Below are positions 47,669-57,348 of a stretch of DNA of 64,000 bases, piece after piece; within the stretch, counting starts at the first letter, position 1; each line of letters opens with the position of its first letter. The position numbers and the translations under genes were made by a program. The notes beneath the pieces are model-generated. The model was not told the origin of the DNA. It did not search any database and saw only the letters and a program-made list of their open reading frames with translations. The DNA comes from Pseudanabaena sp. PCC 7367 (GTDB lineage: Bacteria > Cyanobacteriota > Cyanobacteriia > Pseudanabaenales > Pseudanabaenaceae): the NCBI RefSeq assembly GCF_000317065.1, contig NC_019701.1:1364001-1428000 (forward strand). The letters are read 5' to 3'.

Positions 47669-47777
47669 AAATCTTGGCTCTAAATATCTAAATATCAAAA
47701 GCATAGATCTCCCATCCCAAGGCGATCACAGCGATCGGCACTTTGCAGCATCGTTCCCAGGGCAATAATTGTTCAAT

Positions 47778-47915
47778 TCACCTGCGTTTTTCCCTTTCCC
47801 TTTTCCGCTTCTCATTCCATTCAATCAAAGTCAAATAGGCAACCCCGCCCGTAACCACAACCAGCAGCAAAAGGGCAATCCATATTAAACCGTTATAGAC
47901 TATCTCTTCTGTCAT
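47778..47915 (-). CDS. 45-residue single-pass membrane protein, unknown
   Basis: The frame MTEEIVYNGLIWIALLLL starts at ATG 47913-47915 and has one membrane helix (about residues 9-30), followed by a highly basic tail (EWNEKRKREREKRR). The topology (acidic outside, basic inside) and the GGVAYLTLIEW end of the helix resemble small thylakoid subunits such as NDH-1 subunit NdhP; I cannot confirm that from memory. Ribosome binding is weak (GAG about four bases before the ATG). It converges on ribBA. It is short enough to be missed by gene callers. Confidence 0.5.
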   Translation of the reverse strand: MTEEIVYNGLIWIALLLLVVVTGGVAYLTLIEWNEKRKREREKRR

Positions 47916-47920
47916 AACTC

Positions 47921-47947
47921 AAAAGTCAAACGTTAAAAGTCAAACGT
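47921..47947. repeat. 14-bp tandem duplication
   Basis: AAAAGTCAAACGT(T) occurs twice in direct succession just upstream of the 45-residue membrane protein gene. Confidence 0.75.
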
Positions 47948-48010
47948 GAATAAACTTAGCAAGGTCTGATCTGGACTTTTGCGGTATCTTCTTGTCACCA
48001 ACCAGATCAA

Positions 48011-48301
48011 TTACTTACCACCATAATAAAAGGCAATTTCCTTGTCCTTGAGGGGCGCAAAATCAGCATCCGCAAGCATTTGATTTAGCTGATCCTGGGC
48101 AATGTGCTTCGCGCCAATCCGCACAATCCGCGATCGCATGGTATTACTCACACCGCTACGCTGCCTACCTGCTTCCAGCGCCATCACTTTGGTATAGAGG
48201 TCTAATTTGGCGGCCGGGATTTTAGAGCCATCGAGATCTAAGCCCTGAGCGATCGCGGCATCAACGGCATCTGCGCCTAAGGACTTGTTAGCTTCTGACA
48301 T
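48011..48301 (-). CDS. Small conserved-looking cyanobacterial protein, unknown
   Basis: The 96-residue protein is soluble and probably helical. It has LGADAVDAAIAQGLDLDGS near the start, a basic SGVSNTMRSRIVRIGAKHI centre, and an end FAPLKDKEIAFYYGGK. I believe related proteins occur in other cyanobacteria, but I know no function for them. There is no signal peptide and no known motif. It lies downstream of dapL on the same strand, 216 bp away, and upstream of the small membrane protein. Confidence 0.7.
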   Translation of the reverse strand: MSEANKSLGADAVDAAIAQGLDLDGSKIPAAKLDLYTKVMALEAGRQRSGVSNTMRSRIVRIGAKHIAQDQLNQMLADADFAPLKDKEIAFYYGGK

Positions 48302-48517
48302 ATTTTTTAATTATTTTTGGTTATGAGATTAGTTGTTAGATTAAAAGAATTAAGCAATTAAAAATCAAGATCCCAAAGCTGGAATCAAGTCTAGTAGACC
48401 CAAAAGATGTAACTGCTATATCGCCACATTAATCTTTAACAAGATCGGCAACAGCCTGGGGAAATTAACGATCGATCGCTGCCGATCCTGCGATCACAAT
48501 GCCCAAAACTAACAAAA

Positions 48518-49690
48518 CTACTGGTAACGAATACCCGCTTCGGTCATGCGTTTGATTGCCTCATGGATGCGATCGTCCTCAACCGTGAGCGCAATCCGAA
48601 AATAGCCTTCGCCATATTCACCATAGCCATTGCCCGGTGGCACAATGATGCCGCATTTTTCCAATAGCAAAGTCACAAACTCCGTGGAAGTATAACCACT
48701 CGGCACCCTGGCCCAAATATACAGGGTGGCTTTGGGTGCTTCGATTTGCCAACCTAGCGATCGCAATCCTTCAATCACAATGTCACGGCGTTTTTGATAG
48801 ACCGACATCAATGCTTGTAAATCTGCTTCGGAGGTTTGGAACGCCGCGATCGCCGCCCGTTGGATCGCCTTAAAGATGCCAGAGTCCACATTGGTTTTCA
48901 CCTGACCTAGACCCTTGATCCCTTTGGCGCAACCAGCCACAAAGCCAACCCGCCAACCAGTCATGTTATAGGACTTGGAGCAGCTATGGTATTCGATCGC
49001 AATGTCGCGGGCTCCTTCCACTTGCAAGATGCTGGGCGGTTTATAGCCATCATAGGCCATTTCCGTGTAGGCATTGTCATGACAGAGCAGGATCTCATAT
49101 TTCTTACAAAAATCCACCAGCTCCTTAAAGTATTCCAGGCTGGCCAATGCTCCGGTGGGGTTGTTGGGATAGTTAATCCACAGCAGCTTAGCTTTTTGGG
49201 CGATTTCGGTGGGGATTTTGCTCAAGTCTGGCAAGAAGCCATTTTCCTCAACCAACGGCATAGTGTGATAATCGCCGCCTGCAAAGATCGTCGCCGTGCG
49301 ATAGACCGGATAGGCCGGATCGGGAATCAGGGTATAGTCACCTGGTTCGACAAAGGCCAGAAAAATATTATGGATCGCTTCCTTGGAGCCGATCGAAGAG
49401 ACGATCTCGGTATCCGGATCAAGCCCAGTCACGCCAAACCGCTTGGCCATATAATCAGCGGCAGCGGTGCGAAATTCCTTGGTGCCCTTATAGGGGGGGT
49501 AGTCGTGGGTGCTGGGATCTTGAATCGCCTCGATCGCAGTTTTGACCACATGGTCGGGCGTGGGTTTGTCGGGATCACCAACGCCCATATTGATGATGTC
49601 AACTCCTTTGGCGAGCAACTCTTCGCGCTTGCGATCGATTTCCGCAAACAGGTAAGGGGGGATTTTGTCGAGGCGCTTGGCAAATTGCAT
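48518..49690 (-). CDS. dapL: LL-diaminopimelate aminotransferase
   Basis: DapL converts tetrahydrodipicolinate directly to LL-2,6-diaminopimelate with glutamate as amino donor, the lysine/meso-DAP route of cyanobacteria and plants. It is a fold-type I PLP enzyme. Visible are MQFAKRLDKIPPYLFAEIDRKREELLAKG, INMGVGDPDKPTPDHV, YPNNPTGALA, and the PLP-lysine motif SCSKSYNMTGWRVGF. I chose the ATG at 49688-49690 because MQFAKRL is the family N-terminus; the longer frame adds 19 unrelated residues. Its product meso-DAP feeds the peptidoglycan that the hydrolases and PBP in this window act on. Confidence 0.95.
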   Translation of the reverse strand: MQFAKRLDKIPPYLFAEIDRKREELLAKGVDIINMGVGDPDKPTPDHVVKTAIEAIQDPSTHDYPPYKGTKEFRTAAADYMAKRFGVTGLDPDTEIVSSIGSKEAIHNIFLAFVEPGDYTLIPDPAYPVYRTATIFAGGDYHTMPLVEENGFLPDLSKIPTEIAQKAKLLWINYPNNPTGALASLEYFKELVDFCKKYEILLCHDNAYTEMAYDGYKPPSILQVEGARDIAIEYHSCSKSYNMTGWRVGFVAGCAKGIKGLGQVKTNVDSGIFKAIQRAAIAAFQTSEADLQALMSVYQKRRDIVIEGLRSLGWQIEAPKATLYIWARVPSGYTSTEFVTLLLEKCGIIVPPGNGYGEYGEGYFRIALTVEDDRIHEAIKRMTEAGIRYQ

Positions 49691-50005
49691 ATGCGGTTTC
49701 TGAACGGTGTTTGATTTGGGTCTGGTGTATGTTGATGGGTCTCTCACGCGTAAATGCTCGACAAGTAGATAGGTGCATCAGCGATCGATTTTTCAACCTA
49801 GCTTTTTATTTTAGTTTTAATCGCGGCTTTTGGGCAGTCGATTTGTTTGGGCTTGGGGGCGACAGGGGCGGCAACTGGTTTAGTTCCGGCAATGGGGCAA
49901 CTGGATAAGGCGAGGGGAAGAGTTGGATTGAAGGCTTGAGCGATGCTTTCTTGCTATTTTTTGAAGCAGTTTTTTCAATTAGTTGCTTAATTAGTTACTT
50001 GACAA
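49691..50005. other. Spacer between PBP1C and dapL genes
   Basis: This 315-bp same-strand gap holds no supported gene. A plus-strand 65-codon frame (49711-49908) has no ribosome binding site and is rich in Gly and Phe in a non-protein-like way. It should contain the dapL promoter. Confidence 0.45.
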
Positions 50006-52942
50006 TCACTTAACGATCGAAAAGCCCCGCTTCAGCGACGGTGGTGGGGCTAGCTCAACCGTGAAACTAACCTGATCGCGGCGATCGCCACTTGCCACTT
50101 CTAATTGCCATTCACCGGGTTGCAACTGCCAGAACACCGATTGAGCCTTTCCCGTTGCCAGCTTTTGACCATTTAAATACCAATCCACCGATTGTGATGG
50201 CGCTCTGGCCAGCTTGAATTCCAGCTTCTGGGCAGCGATCGCGGCGGGGACATCTTGAGCCTGATCTTGCTCTTGATCTTGGTCTAAGTAATCAGGCTGA
50301 TTACGATTAGCGATTTGCTCAGATTTATCAGATTTACGGGATTGCTGGGATTGCTGGGATTGCTCATAACTAGCTGCCACAATCCGATCGAGCACAAAGT
50401 AGTCGTCATTGCGAGGCGACACAATCCGGAGCCCCTGTTTTTTAAGATTACTGGGGTAAGCAGCAAGTTCGGCGGATTCAGGGCGATCACTAGTTGTGGT
50501 GGTGGCGATCGCAGCTTGATTGATTTGCTCAAGCTTAGAGGTTTCAGATGCGGTGTGGTTTGAATTATGGGGAATGGCGACGATCGTCTGGGTAGGATTA
50601 ATCAGGCTGGCGATCGATTGCTGGGCTAACCACTCGTTATATTCCGGTGGCAAACTCAGTTGATATTCAGCCAGGGTATTTGACTCTAATTGGTCTAAGT
50701 CTAAGGAGTCGAGGCGATCGCCATGCTCCAACGAAACTAATTCATAAAATGGGTCGGCATTATTTTCATATTCAGCCAAAGTCTCTGGCCACAAATACTC
50801 CTGCACCACCACCGGACAGGGCGGCGATGGCTTCGCGCCGGAGATCGCACAGATCGGCTTTTTCACCATTTCGCGCGGTGGTGAGAATGGTTGGGGCTGC
50901 TGATTTTTATACTTACCGCTTTCATATAAATGCATCATAATGCGTTGCCACAGGGGCGCAGCACCACTCACCCCAGACACCTGCCGCATTGGTTCACCAT
51001 TAAAATTACCCACCCAGGTGGCCACGGTGTAATCCTGGCTAAACCCAACTGTCCAGGTATCGCGGAAATTAGAGGACGTGCCAGTTTTGACCGCTGCCGG
51101 GAAGGGCAGATCCAGGGCAGAATTAGTGCCAAATGAACTAACCCTGGCATGGCGATCGCTGAGCATGTTCACAATCAGTGCCCAGGTATCTGGGGCTATG
51201 GGCAATTCGGGCTGATCGATGGACTGAGCGGCTTGATTATTAATATTCTTAATCGATCGATTTGTTGACTGATTTAACTGGTTCAACCGATTCAATCCAA
51301 GGCGATCGATATTCTGCCCAGACCTGTGGTGATTGCGGCGATTGTTGTGGCGATTACTATTGCGATCGTTACTAGTCTCATCACTATGATCAGCACTTTG
51401 ATCAGACTGATGCATCACTGCCGACAGGGGGAGTGGTTCGCCTAACCGTGCCATCGTGACATAAGCACCAGCCAACTGCCACAGACTCACCTCACCACTC
51501 CCCAAACTCAAGCCCAGACCATAGTAATTTGCTGGCCGATCGAGGTCTTTAAAACCCAATTGCTGCAATCGAGCCAGAAAATTAGCCACCCCCACCTTTT
51601 CCAAAACCCTGACCGCCGGAATATTTAAAGAATTAGCCAGGGCAGAACGAACCCGCACTGGCCCTAGGAAATTACCGCTATAGTCGATCGGGTTATAGAG
51701 CCTGGCTCCAGGGATCGCATAGTAGGCGGGGACATCGGCCAGGATTGTGTTTGGTTGAATCAGGCGTTTTTCCAATGCCAATTGATATAAAAACGGCTTC
51801 AGGGTTGAACCCGGTTGTCGCAGTGCCTGCACGCCATCATTGCGGCCACGTCTAGCCTGAGCAAAATAATCGGTCGATCCAGCATAGGCCAGCACTTCGC
51901 CAGTGTGATTATCGATCGCCAGAGCCGCAGCATGGCTCACATTTTGCGCCGTCAGGGAGGCGACAATTTGCTGGATTTGAGCGGTGGTAAATTCTTGCAG
52001 TTCTCGATCGATCGTGGTGTGAATCGGGATCGCTGGATTGGCAGGCAGGCGATCGGCCAACCAAAACAAAAAATGAGGCGCGGCCATAATGCCCTGTTGG
52101 TCAAGGGGTTGAAATACCACCTGTTCGCGGGCAACCCGATCGGCAAGGTCGGGGGCAATATAATGATCTGCGACCATCCGATCTAAAATATAGCGCTGCC
52201 TTTGTTTGAGTCGATCGCCAATTTTCGCTTGCCCCTGTGCAGTATAGGGATCAAGACGCACCGGATCATTGGGCAATGCCGCCAGGATTGTAGCCTGAGC
52301 CAGATTTAGCTCACTGGCTGGTAAGCCAAAATATAATCTTGCCGCCGCTTCCACGCCATAAACATTGCCGCCCATCGGCAAGCGATTGATATAGGCTTGC
52401 AAAATATCCGGTTTGCTCATGCCTGCGGCCAAACGCCAGGCTAGCCAGATTTCCTTTAGTTTATTGTTCAGGTTGCGATCGGGATGGTCAGATAACAATC
52501 GTGCCAATTGCATCGTAATCGTTGAAGCACCGCTAATAATCCGCCTTGCCCGGATCGCGGTGATTGTGGCTCTGGCGATCGCCCTGAGATCTACGGCACC
52601 ATGCTGATAAAAACGCTTGTCCTCAGCAGCAATAATTGCATTGATAAAATTAGGCGCAACCCGATCGAGGTCCACAACCGCAGTATGTTCTTGATCGCGG
52701 GTCAAGATCGTGCCCAGTGGCAAACCATTACGATCGACAAATTCCAGGGCAGTTTGATTTTGGGTAATATCCTTGGCTTTAATTGGCGCTAGGTAGGGTA
52801 GCGATCGCACCAGGAAAAACAACGCCACCAGAGAAACCAACAATCGGGCACTGAAGCGAGCAAACTTTTGACGGCGCGATCGCTTGCCCTTTATCCGCAT
52901 TAGCCTGCCAATGGATTTAATTAACCTGGCTAGCCGCCTCAT
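50006..52942 (-). CDS. pbpC: Penicillin-binding protein 1C-type transglycosylase/transpeptidase
   Basis: This is a class A-like bifunctional PBP of the PBP1C group, 978 residues. A basic cytoplasmic start leads to one membrane helix (about 33-50). The GT51 transglycosylase has AAEDKRFYQHGAVD at 105-118. The transpeptidase has SxxK as STLKPF (about 378), SLN as ANSLNIP and KTGTS near 616. A C-terminal BiPBP_C domain shows LRIVSPRNDDYFVLDR and WYLNGQKLATG. About residues 509-577 form an Asn/Arg/His/Ser-rich insertion between the transpeptidase motifs, and a second polar insert interrupts the C-terminal domain. It polymerises glycan; cross-linking capacity is inferred from intact motifs. Confidence 0.93.
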   Translation of the reverse strand: MRRLARLIKSIGRLMRIKGKRSRRQKFARFSARLLVSLVALFFLVRSLPYLAPIKAKDITQNQTALEFVDRNGLPLGTILTRDQEHTAVVDLDRVAPNFINAIIAAEDKRFYQHGAVDLRAIARATITAIRARRIISGASTITMQLARLLSDHPDRNLNNKLKEIWLAWRLAAGMSKPDILQAYINRLPMGGNVYGVEAAARLYFGLPASELNLAQATILAALPNDPVRLDPYTAQGQAKIGDRLKQRQRYILDRMVADHYIAPDLADRVAREQVVFQPLDQQGIMAAPHFLFWLADRLPANPAIPIHTTIDRELQEFTTAQIQQIVASLTAQNVSHAAALAIDNHTGEVLAYAGSTDYFAQARRGRNDGVQALRQPGSTLKPFLYQLALEKRLIQPNTILADVPAYYAIPGARLYNPIDYSGNFLGPVRVRSALANSLNIPAVRVLEKVGVANFLARLQQLGFKDLDRPANYYGLGLSLGSGEVSLWQLAGAYVTMARLGEPLPLSAVMHQSDQSADHSDETSNDRNSNRHNNRRNHHRSGQNIDRLGLNRLNQLNQSTNRSIKNINNQAAQSIDQPELPIAPDTWALIVNMLSDRHARVSSFGTNSALDLPFPAAVKTGTSSNFRDTWTVGFSQDYTVATWVGNFNGEPMRQVSGVSGAAPLWQRIMMHLYESGKYKNQQPQPFSPPREMVKKPICAISGAKPSPPCPVVVQEYLWPETLAEYENNADPFYELVSLEHGDRLDSLDLDQLESNTLAEYQLSLPPEYNEWLAQQSIASLINPTQTIVAIPHNSNHTASETSKLEQINQAAIATTTTSDRPESAELAAYPSNLKKQGLRIVSPRNDDYFVLDRIVAASYEQSQQSQQSRKSDKSEQIANRNQPDYLDQDQEQDQAQDVPAAIAAQKLEFKLARAPSQSVDWYLNGQKLATGKAQSVFWQLQPGEWQLEVASGDRRDQVSFTVELAPPPSLKRGFSIVK

Positions 52943-53581
52943 TTTTAAATGACTCCCAGCATGACATAGACCTAATTAATAATCTGTCTGGATTGAATTG
53001 AATTGATTGCTCCGATCCTAAATCTGCTGATCCAATACTTGCAACACAACCATTCCCAAATTTAGCTACCCCTGGTAATGGGCATTGCAAATTAGTGCAT
53101 AAGTGCTACAGATGAATAAATTAGAGTCTACTATTGCGACGTTAGCAGCAAGCAAGTTGTTGCCTAATCATTACTAAACTAATAACCGGCTAATAAGCGG
53201 TAAATTACTTCTGTTCGTTGTGCCAGGGGCAATCGCTGCCATGCTCGCTAAGCATAAATACCAAAAAGTTATTGCGACCAGAGTATAATCGCCCAAATCT
53301 GGTTTATGGTTATGTAGGCATATTTACTATTTATATGTGTAACTTGCTTAAATATTAATAACTGATATACCCCAAAATTCCGTTATTCAAATCCTGAATC
53401 GAGTCATAGGATTATTAATGCACGATATTCAATGTGTTATCGATCATTTTAGGGGGTGTCAAAGTTGGTTGTTTGGTTAAATCAGTAAACTGGCTGGAAT
53501 GATTAGGATTTGGCGATCGATGCCTTTAATACCTTCCGCTAATCAATGGATCAAATTAGTAAATTCAAGGTGTGAGCAGTA
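52943..53581. other. Intergenic spacer between divergent genes
   Basis: No supported coding frame, RNA gene or clear repeat was found in these 639 bp between the PBP1C and DUF2470 genes. It is AT-rich throughout and should contain both promoters. Confidence 0.45.
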
Positions 53582-53902
53582 ATGAGCGGTTCAATTTCTA
53601 AAAACATTAGCGATCGCATTTGTAAACATATGAACGAGGATCATATAGATGCTTTGTTAATCTATGCCCAGGTTTATGGCAGTGTTGAAGATGCCTCGGC
53701 TGCCCAAATGCAGGCGATCGATAATCATGGTATGGATCTGAATGTCCAAGTTTTCGATGGTGCAGCAGTGCCAGTGCGGATTAATTTTGATCATACGCTC
53801 AGTGATGCAGAAGATGCCCATCATACCCTGATTGAAATGGTGAAGCGAGCCAGGCAATCGCCCCGATCGCCCCACCAAGCTATGAGCAAATCTAGACTCT
53901 AG
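53582..53902 (+). CDS. DUF2470-domain protein
   Basis: The 106 residues are a single DUF2470 domain: [22 protein letters not shown], then the pattern [13 protein letters not shown] and [23 protein letters not shown]. This domain is found alone or at the C-terminus of heme-oxygenase-like and pyridoxamine-oxidase-like proteins (HugZ type, plant GluBP), and contributes to heme or tetrapyrrole binding there. A heme- or tetrapyrrole-linked role is inference. The [10 protein letters not shown] histidine pair is intact. Its 3' end overlaps the convergent methyltransferase gene by four bases. Confidence 0.85.
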   Translation: MSGSISKNISDRICKHMNEDHIDALLIYAQVYGSVEDASAAQMQAIDNHGMDLNVQVFDGAAVPVRINFDHTLSDAEDAHHTLIEMVKRARQSPRSPHQAMSKSRL

Positions 53903-55005
53903 CTTTTTCTGACTAGATAATAATTGTTTTGGAAATCATGCTCTAGTTTTTTGATCTCAACCTGATTAAAGCCAGCCTCTTGCAACATTTCCTGGGCTTT
54001 TTCTTCGCCCCACATTGCCCCCAAGCCATCTCCACCTGTTGCCAATGACACAGACATGCAATGCATACAGGAGATCGTGTACATAAATGGTCCTGCTGGG
54101 TTATCTAGATTGCCATCCACATGACTATGGGCATAGATGTCCTGCATCAAGAACAATCCATCAGCCTTAAGCGCTTGATTAATTTTGGCTAGCACCAGAT
54201 CTGGCTTGGCCTGGTCATGGATTGCATCAAAAGCAGTAATCAAATCAAACTGCTCCACCGCTTCGATCGCTGCTGCATCCTTAACCTGGAATTGAATATT
54301 AGTTAGTCCTAATTCTCTGGCCTTACAGACAGCAGCTTCGATCGTTTCGCGGGAAATGTCATAACCCACAAAGCGACTATTGGGGAACAGGGCTGCCATT
54401 TTGTTGAGGGCGCGGCCACTACCACAACCTACATCCATCACCTCAATCCCTGCCTCAAGAGCCTCCACCAGACCAGGCACCAACGGCAGGATCGCCTCCT
54501 CTAGGGCTGATACCACCGTTTGTTCGCTATCCTCTGCCATCACCTCATGGAAACGGCCATAGGCCGAGTAGGGAACACCACCACCCTGTTTAAAGCATTC
54601 CACGATTTTATCTTCCACACTGCCCAGCACCGCAATATATTGGGCAAATGCGGCTATGTTGTTGGGGGAGGCGGCTCTGGTCAGAACTGCTGCATGTTCG
54701 CGGGGCAGGAAATAGGTCTGTGCCTTGGGGTTATATTCAATGATGCCACCTGTGACCATTGCCCCCAGCCATTCTTTGATGTAGCGCTCGTTTAAACCAG
54801 ATGCTCTGGCAATTTGCAGGGTGGTTACGGGCGGGAAGTTGGCCATCACATCAAATAGGCCAGTGCGATGCCCGATCGAAGTCATCATTGCAATCGAGCC
54901 GCCATTGATCATATCCATCATTCTTTGAGCAAATGCATCGGTTCTGGATTCATCGAAGTCGGCTTCTGGTGAATTTTTTTCTAGTTTTACGGTTTGAGTT
55001 GTCAT
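53899..55005 (-). CDS. Two-domain SAM methyltransferase with N-terminal winged helix
   Basis: The 368-residue protein has a winged-helix dimerisation domain ([43 protein letters not shown] at about 45-88) and then a class I methyltransferase ([20 protein letters not shown] near 188-207, [31 protein letters not shown]). This layout is shared by O-/N-methyltransferases such as the Rv2258c group and plant caffeate methyltransferases. The acceptor is unknown. The [28 protein letters not shown] segment is typical of the bacterial subgroup. Its stop overlaps that of the DUF2470 gene. Confidence 0.88.
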   Translation of the reverse strand: MTTQTVKLEKNSPEADFDESRTDAFAQRMMDMINGGSIAMMTSIGHRTGLFDVMANFPPVTTLQIARASGLNERYIKEWLGAMVTGGIIEYNPKAQTYFLPREHAAVLTRAASPNNIAAFAQYIAVLGSVEDKIVECFKQGGGVPYSAYGRFHEVMAEDSEQTVVSALEEAILPLVPGLVEALEAGIEVMDVGCGSGRALNKMAALFPNSRFVGYDISRETIEAAVCKARELGLTNIQFQVKDAAAIEAVEQFDLITAFDAIHDQAKPDLVLAKINQALKADGLFLMQDIYAHSHVDGNLDNPAGPFMYTISCMHCMSVSLATGGDGLGAMWGEEKAQEMLQEAGFNQVEIKKLEHDFQNNYYLVRKS

Positions 55006-55394
55006 GGTTAATCTCTATTTATGGATTGCAATTAACGATCCCAGCACTTTTTGGATCATTGATTTGCATAGTTAATTTGTATAGTTCTCTCCGCCTGTAT
55101 GGTTTATTATGGGCTACCGATCGATCGCCTGCCGTGATGGGGAGGGGTGGCGATCGGTGATTCTAAAGTTGTCTTCTGGTGATGCAGGGGCAATCAAAAG
55201 GTGAGCTAGGGCACAAATTTACTGTTTGAGAAGAAAGCTTTAGGCAATGTCTCCTTGCTTAACTTATATTATTAAATGGCCATCTCGCCAAGCCAGCCTG
55301 AGTTTTGCAACACCTTTCACACATATGTGAACATGTTTTCGGCTGCTAATTCTGTAAGATAGGTATTGGGTTTTTTGAGGTTTTGCGTAACTTA
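55006..55394. other. Divergent intergenic spacer with a palindromic site
   Basis: The 389 bp lie between the methyltransferase and HTH-protein genes, both reading outward. Apart from the TTCAC-N6-GTGAA site listed separately, I see no gene or RNA. Confidence 0.45.
55316..55331. promoter_or_regulatory. TTCAC-N6-GTGAA inverted repeat, candidate operator
   Basis: A symmetric site, with the inner ten bases CACATATGTG also a perfect palindrome, lies 64 bp before the ATG of the HTH protein. It has the size of a dimeric HTH-regulator site. The cognate regulator is unknown, though autoregulation by the next gene is possible. Confidence 0.35.
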
Positions 55395-56429
55395 ATGGCT
55401 GCTACTAAGCTATCGGTAAAAGATAAAAAAGAGATTTTGCGCCTGTACTGTGATACGGACGCATCAACTACGAGTTTAGCTAAGCAGTATGGAGTTAGCT
55501 CTAGCACTGTATTGCGATTGCTCCAGGAGTTAATGTCCCCGGAGGAATATCGGCAAGTTGTATCTCAGAAACAGACAAAAGGCAAGAAACGAACTAAGTC
55601 AAAGTCTCGATCGACTGCTGCTAAGCCAGCTAAGCCAATTCCGGCAGAAGCAGAAACTAAATCTAAAGCCAAGCCAAGTAAGGCCAAAGGCACCAAAGGT
55701 AAGGATGTTGATCAAGATCAAAATGGCGAACAACTAAATTTAATTGAGGCGGAGCAAGACACCCCCTCCAAGCCAGCTAAATCAAATCGGCGGCGGCGGT
55801 CAAATTCGGCCGATCGCAGCAGCACCGGAAACAAAGAGCAGTCGAAGGAAGCAGATAGTCCGGTAAAACTGGTAGAGCCTGATGATGAAGCAGGTGACCG
55901 GGGTCAAATCCAATCCAGCGCTAATCTTGATCAGGAAAACATCGACGATGAGATCGCTGAGGATTTAGCTAGTGAACTGGCGATTGACGATCTGGTTGGC
56001 GATGAATTTGGTGATGAAGATGATCTTGACGACGACGACGAAGATGAAGATGAAGATGATCTAGATGACGATGAGCCTGAAGATTCAGAAGAAATTACGC
56101 GTCCGACTACCAAAACTCGTGATCAAATCGCAATTTTGCCCCTCGATGCGGCTGAATTACCCAATACTTTGTATGTGGTGATCGATCGCGCCGCAGAAAT
56201 TATTACCAAGCCCCTGAAAGACTTTAGGGAATTGGGGCAAATTCCCACCGAAGAATTACATCTGGCCACGATGCCAGTATTTAACAATCATCGGGTGGCA
56301 CGACGTTTTTCCAATCGCAATCAAAAAATCATCAAGTTTTCCGGTGGTCTGCTCCATGCCGCTCAACAGAAACTAGCGGAAAAGGGGATTATGCGATTGC
56401 TATTCGACGGCCAGGTTTATGCGTTGTAA
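55395..56429 (+). CDS. HTH protein with acidic linker and conserved C-terminal domain
   Basis: The 344 residues divide into three parts. At about 1-55 is a transposase-like helix-turn-helix (LSVKDKKEILRLYC, TTSLAKQYGVSSSTVLRLLQELM). A long charged linker is first Lys-rich (KGKKRTKSKSRS) and then strongly acidic, with a run of about 35 residues almost all Asp/Glu near 195-235. The C-terminal domain of about 100 residues (RDQIAILPLDAAELPNTLYVV, EIITKPLKDFRELGQIPTEE, IMRLLFDGQVYAL) has the look of a conserved fold I do not recognise. No transposase catalytic residues are present, so a transposase label would be wrong. I chose ATG at 55395 over TTG four codons upstream. Confidence 0.75.
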   Translation: MAATKLSVKDKKEILRLYCDTDASTTSLAKQYGVSSSTVLRLLQELMSPEEYRQVVSQKQTKGKKRTKSKSRSTAAKPAKPIPAEAETKSKAKPSKAKGTKGKDVDQDQNGEQLNLIEAEQDTPSKPAKSNRRRRSNSADRSSTGNKEQSKEADSPVKLVEPDDEAGDRGQIQSSANLDQENIDDEIAEDLASELAIDDLVGDEFGDEDDLDDDDEDEDEDDLDDDEPEDSEEITRPTTKTRDQIAILPLDAAELPNTLYVVIDRAAEIITKPLKDFRELGQIPTEELHLATMPVFNNHRVARRFSNRNQKIIKFSGGLLHAAQQKLAEKGIMRLLFDGQVYAL

Positions 56430-56508
56430 TAATTGCGATCATTTAACTAAGTTGACCAATGTGACTGATTTGACTGATTGACTGATTTTCCCTAGCCCGT
56501 AATTTCTC

Positions 56509-57348
56509 ATGTCCGAATTTAATTTATCGCCGGCACGGCAAAAGTTTTTGCAGATTGCCCGCTTGCCCGATCGCCAACTGGAGTTTAATCACCTGTTGGA
56601 AGCGACCTTGGCGATCGCCTGGGAAGAATATCCCCGCATTGACCTGGAGCATTATCGCCAGCAATTAGTGCAAATGAGTGCCGAGCTAGAGCCGCGTTTG
56701 GCCGGAGTTACCTATCCGCTCAAAATTATTAAGATTATTAATCAATACCTTTGTCAGGAGCAGGGCTTCAAGGGCAATCAACAGGACTACTACGATCCCC
56801 GTAATAGTTTTATTACCGATGTGATCGATCGACGTAAAGGCATTCCGATCACGTTGTCGCTGGTTTATATGGCGATCGGCGAGCAAGTAGGTTTTCCACT
56901 TGAGGGGGTGAGCTTGCCTGGGCATTTTATTATTCGACCACAACGGGATGATGTGGCAGTGTTTCTTGATCCATTTAATTGCGGTGAGATTATGTTTCCG
57001 GAAGATTGTGCCGCAAAGCTGGAAGAGGTTTATGGCCAGGCGATCGCCTTGCGATCAGAATATCTTGAGCCCGTCGGCATCAGGCGGATTCTGGAGCGGA
57101 TTTTGATGAATCTAAAATTGATTTATTTACGCCGGAATGAACCAGCCAAAGCCCTGGCGGCGATCGAGAAAATTTTAATGCTGTTGCCCGATGCACCAGT
57201 GCAGCTAAGGGATCGCGGCTTGCTCTACTATCAAATGGAGCGATATATCGAAGCAAAGATCGATCTAGAAACCTACCTTGCCCATGCTCCTGATGCCCCG
57301 GATGCGGGGATTGTCAGCCGTTTGATCGCAGAAATGCCGACTAGCTAA
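56509..57348 (+). CDS. SirB1-family transglutaminase-like/TPR protein
   Basis: The 279-residue protein matches the SirB1 family: an N-terminal transglutaminase-like fold (YDPRNSFITDVIDRRKGIPITLSLVYMAIGEQVGFPLEGVSLPGHFIIRP) followed by a C-terminal TPR-like region (NEPAKALAAIEKILMLLPDAPVQLRDRGLLYYQMERYIEAKIDLETYLAHAPDAP). The LSLVYM, GVSLPGHF segment includes the conserved histidine, but the family usually lacks a full catalytic triad. The biological role is unknown. It lies 80 bp after the HTH protein on the same strand, so it may be co-transcribed. Confidence 0.92.
   Translation: MSEFNLSPARQKFLQIARLPDRQLEFNHLLEATLAIAWEEYPRIDLEHYRQQLVQMSAELEPRLAGVTYPLKIIKIINQYLCQEQGFKGNQQDYYDPRNSFITDVIDRRKGIPITLSLVYMAIGEQVGFPLEGVSLPGHFIIRPQRDDVAVFLDPFNCGEIMFPEDCAAKLEEVYGQAIALRSEYLEPVGIRRILERILMNLKLIYLRRNEPAKALAAIEKILMLLPDAPVQLRDRGLLYYQMERYIEAKIDLETYLAHAPDAPDAGIVSRLIAEMPTS

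Noticed and set aside
55395-55560. Transposase or insertion sequence
   Set aside because: Only the HTH resembles a transposase; there are no catalytic Asp/Glu residues, terminal inverted repeats or target duplication.
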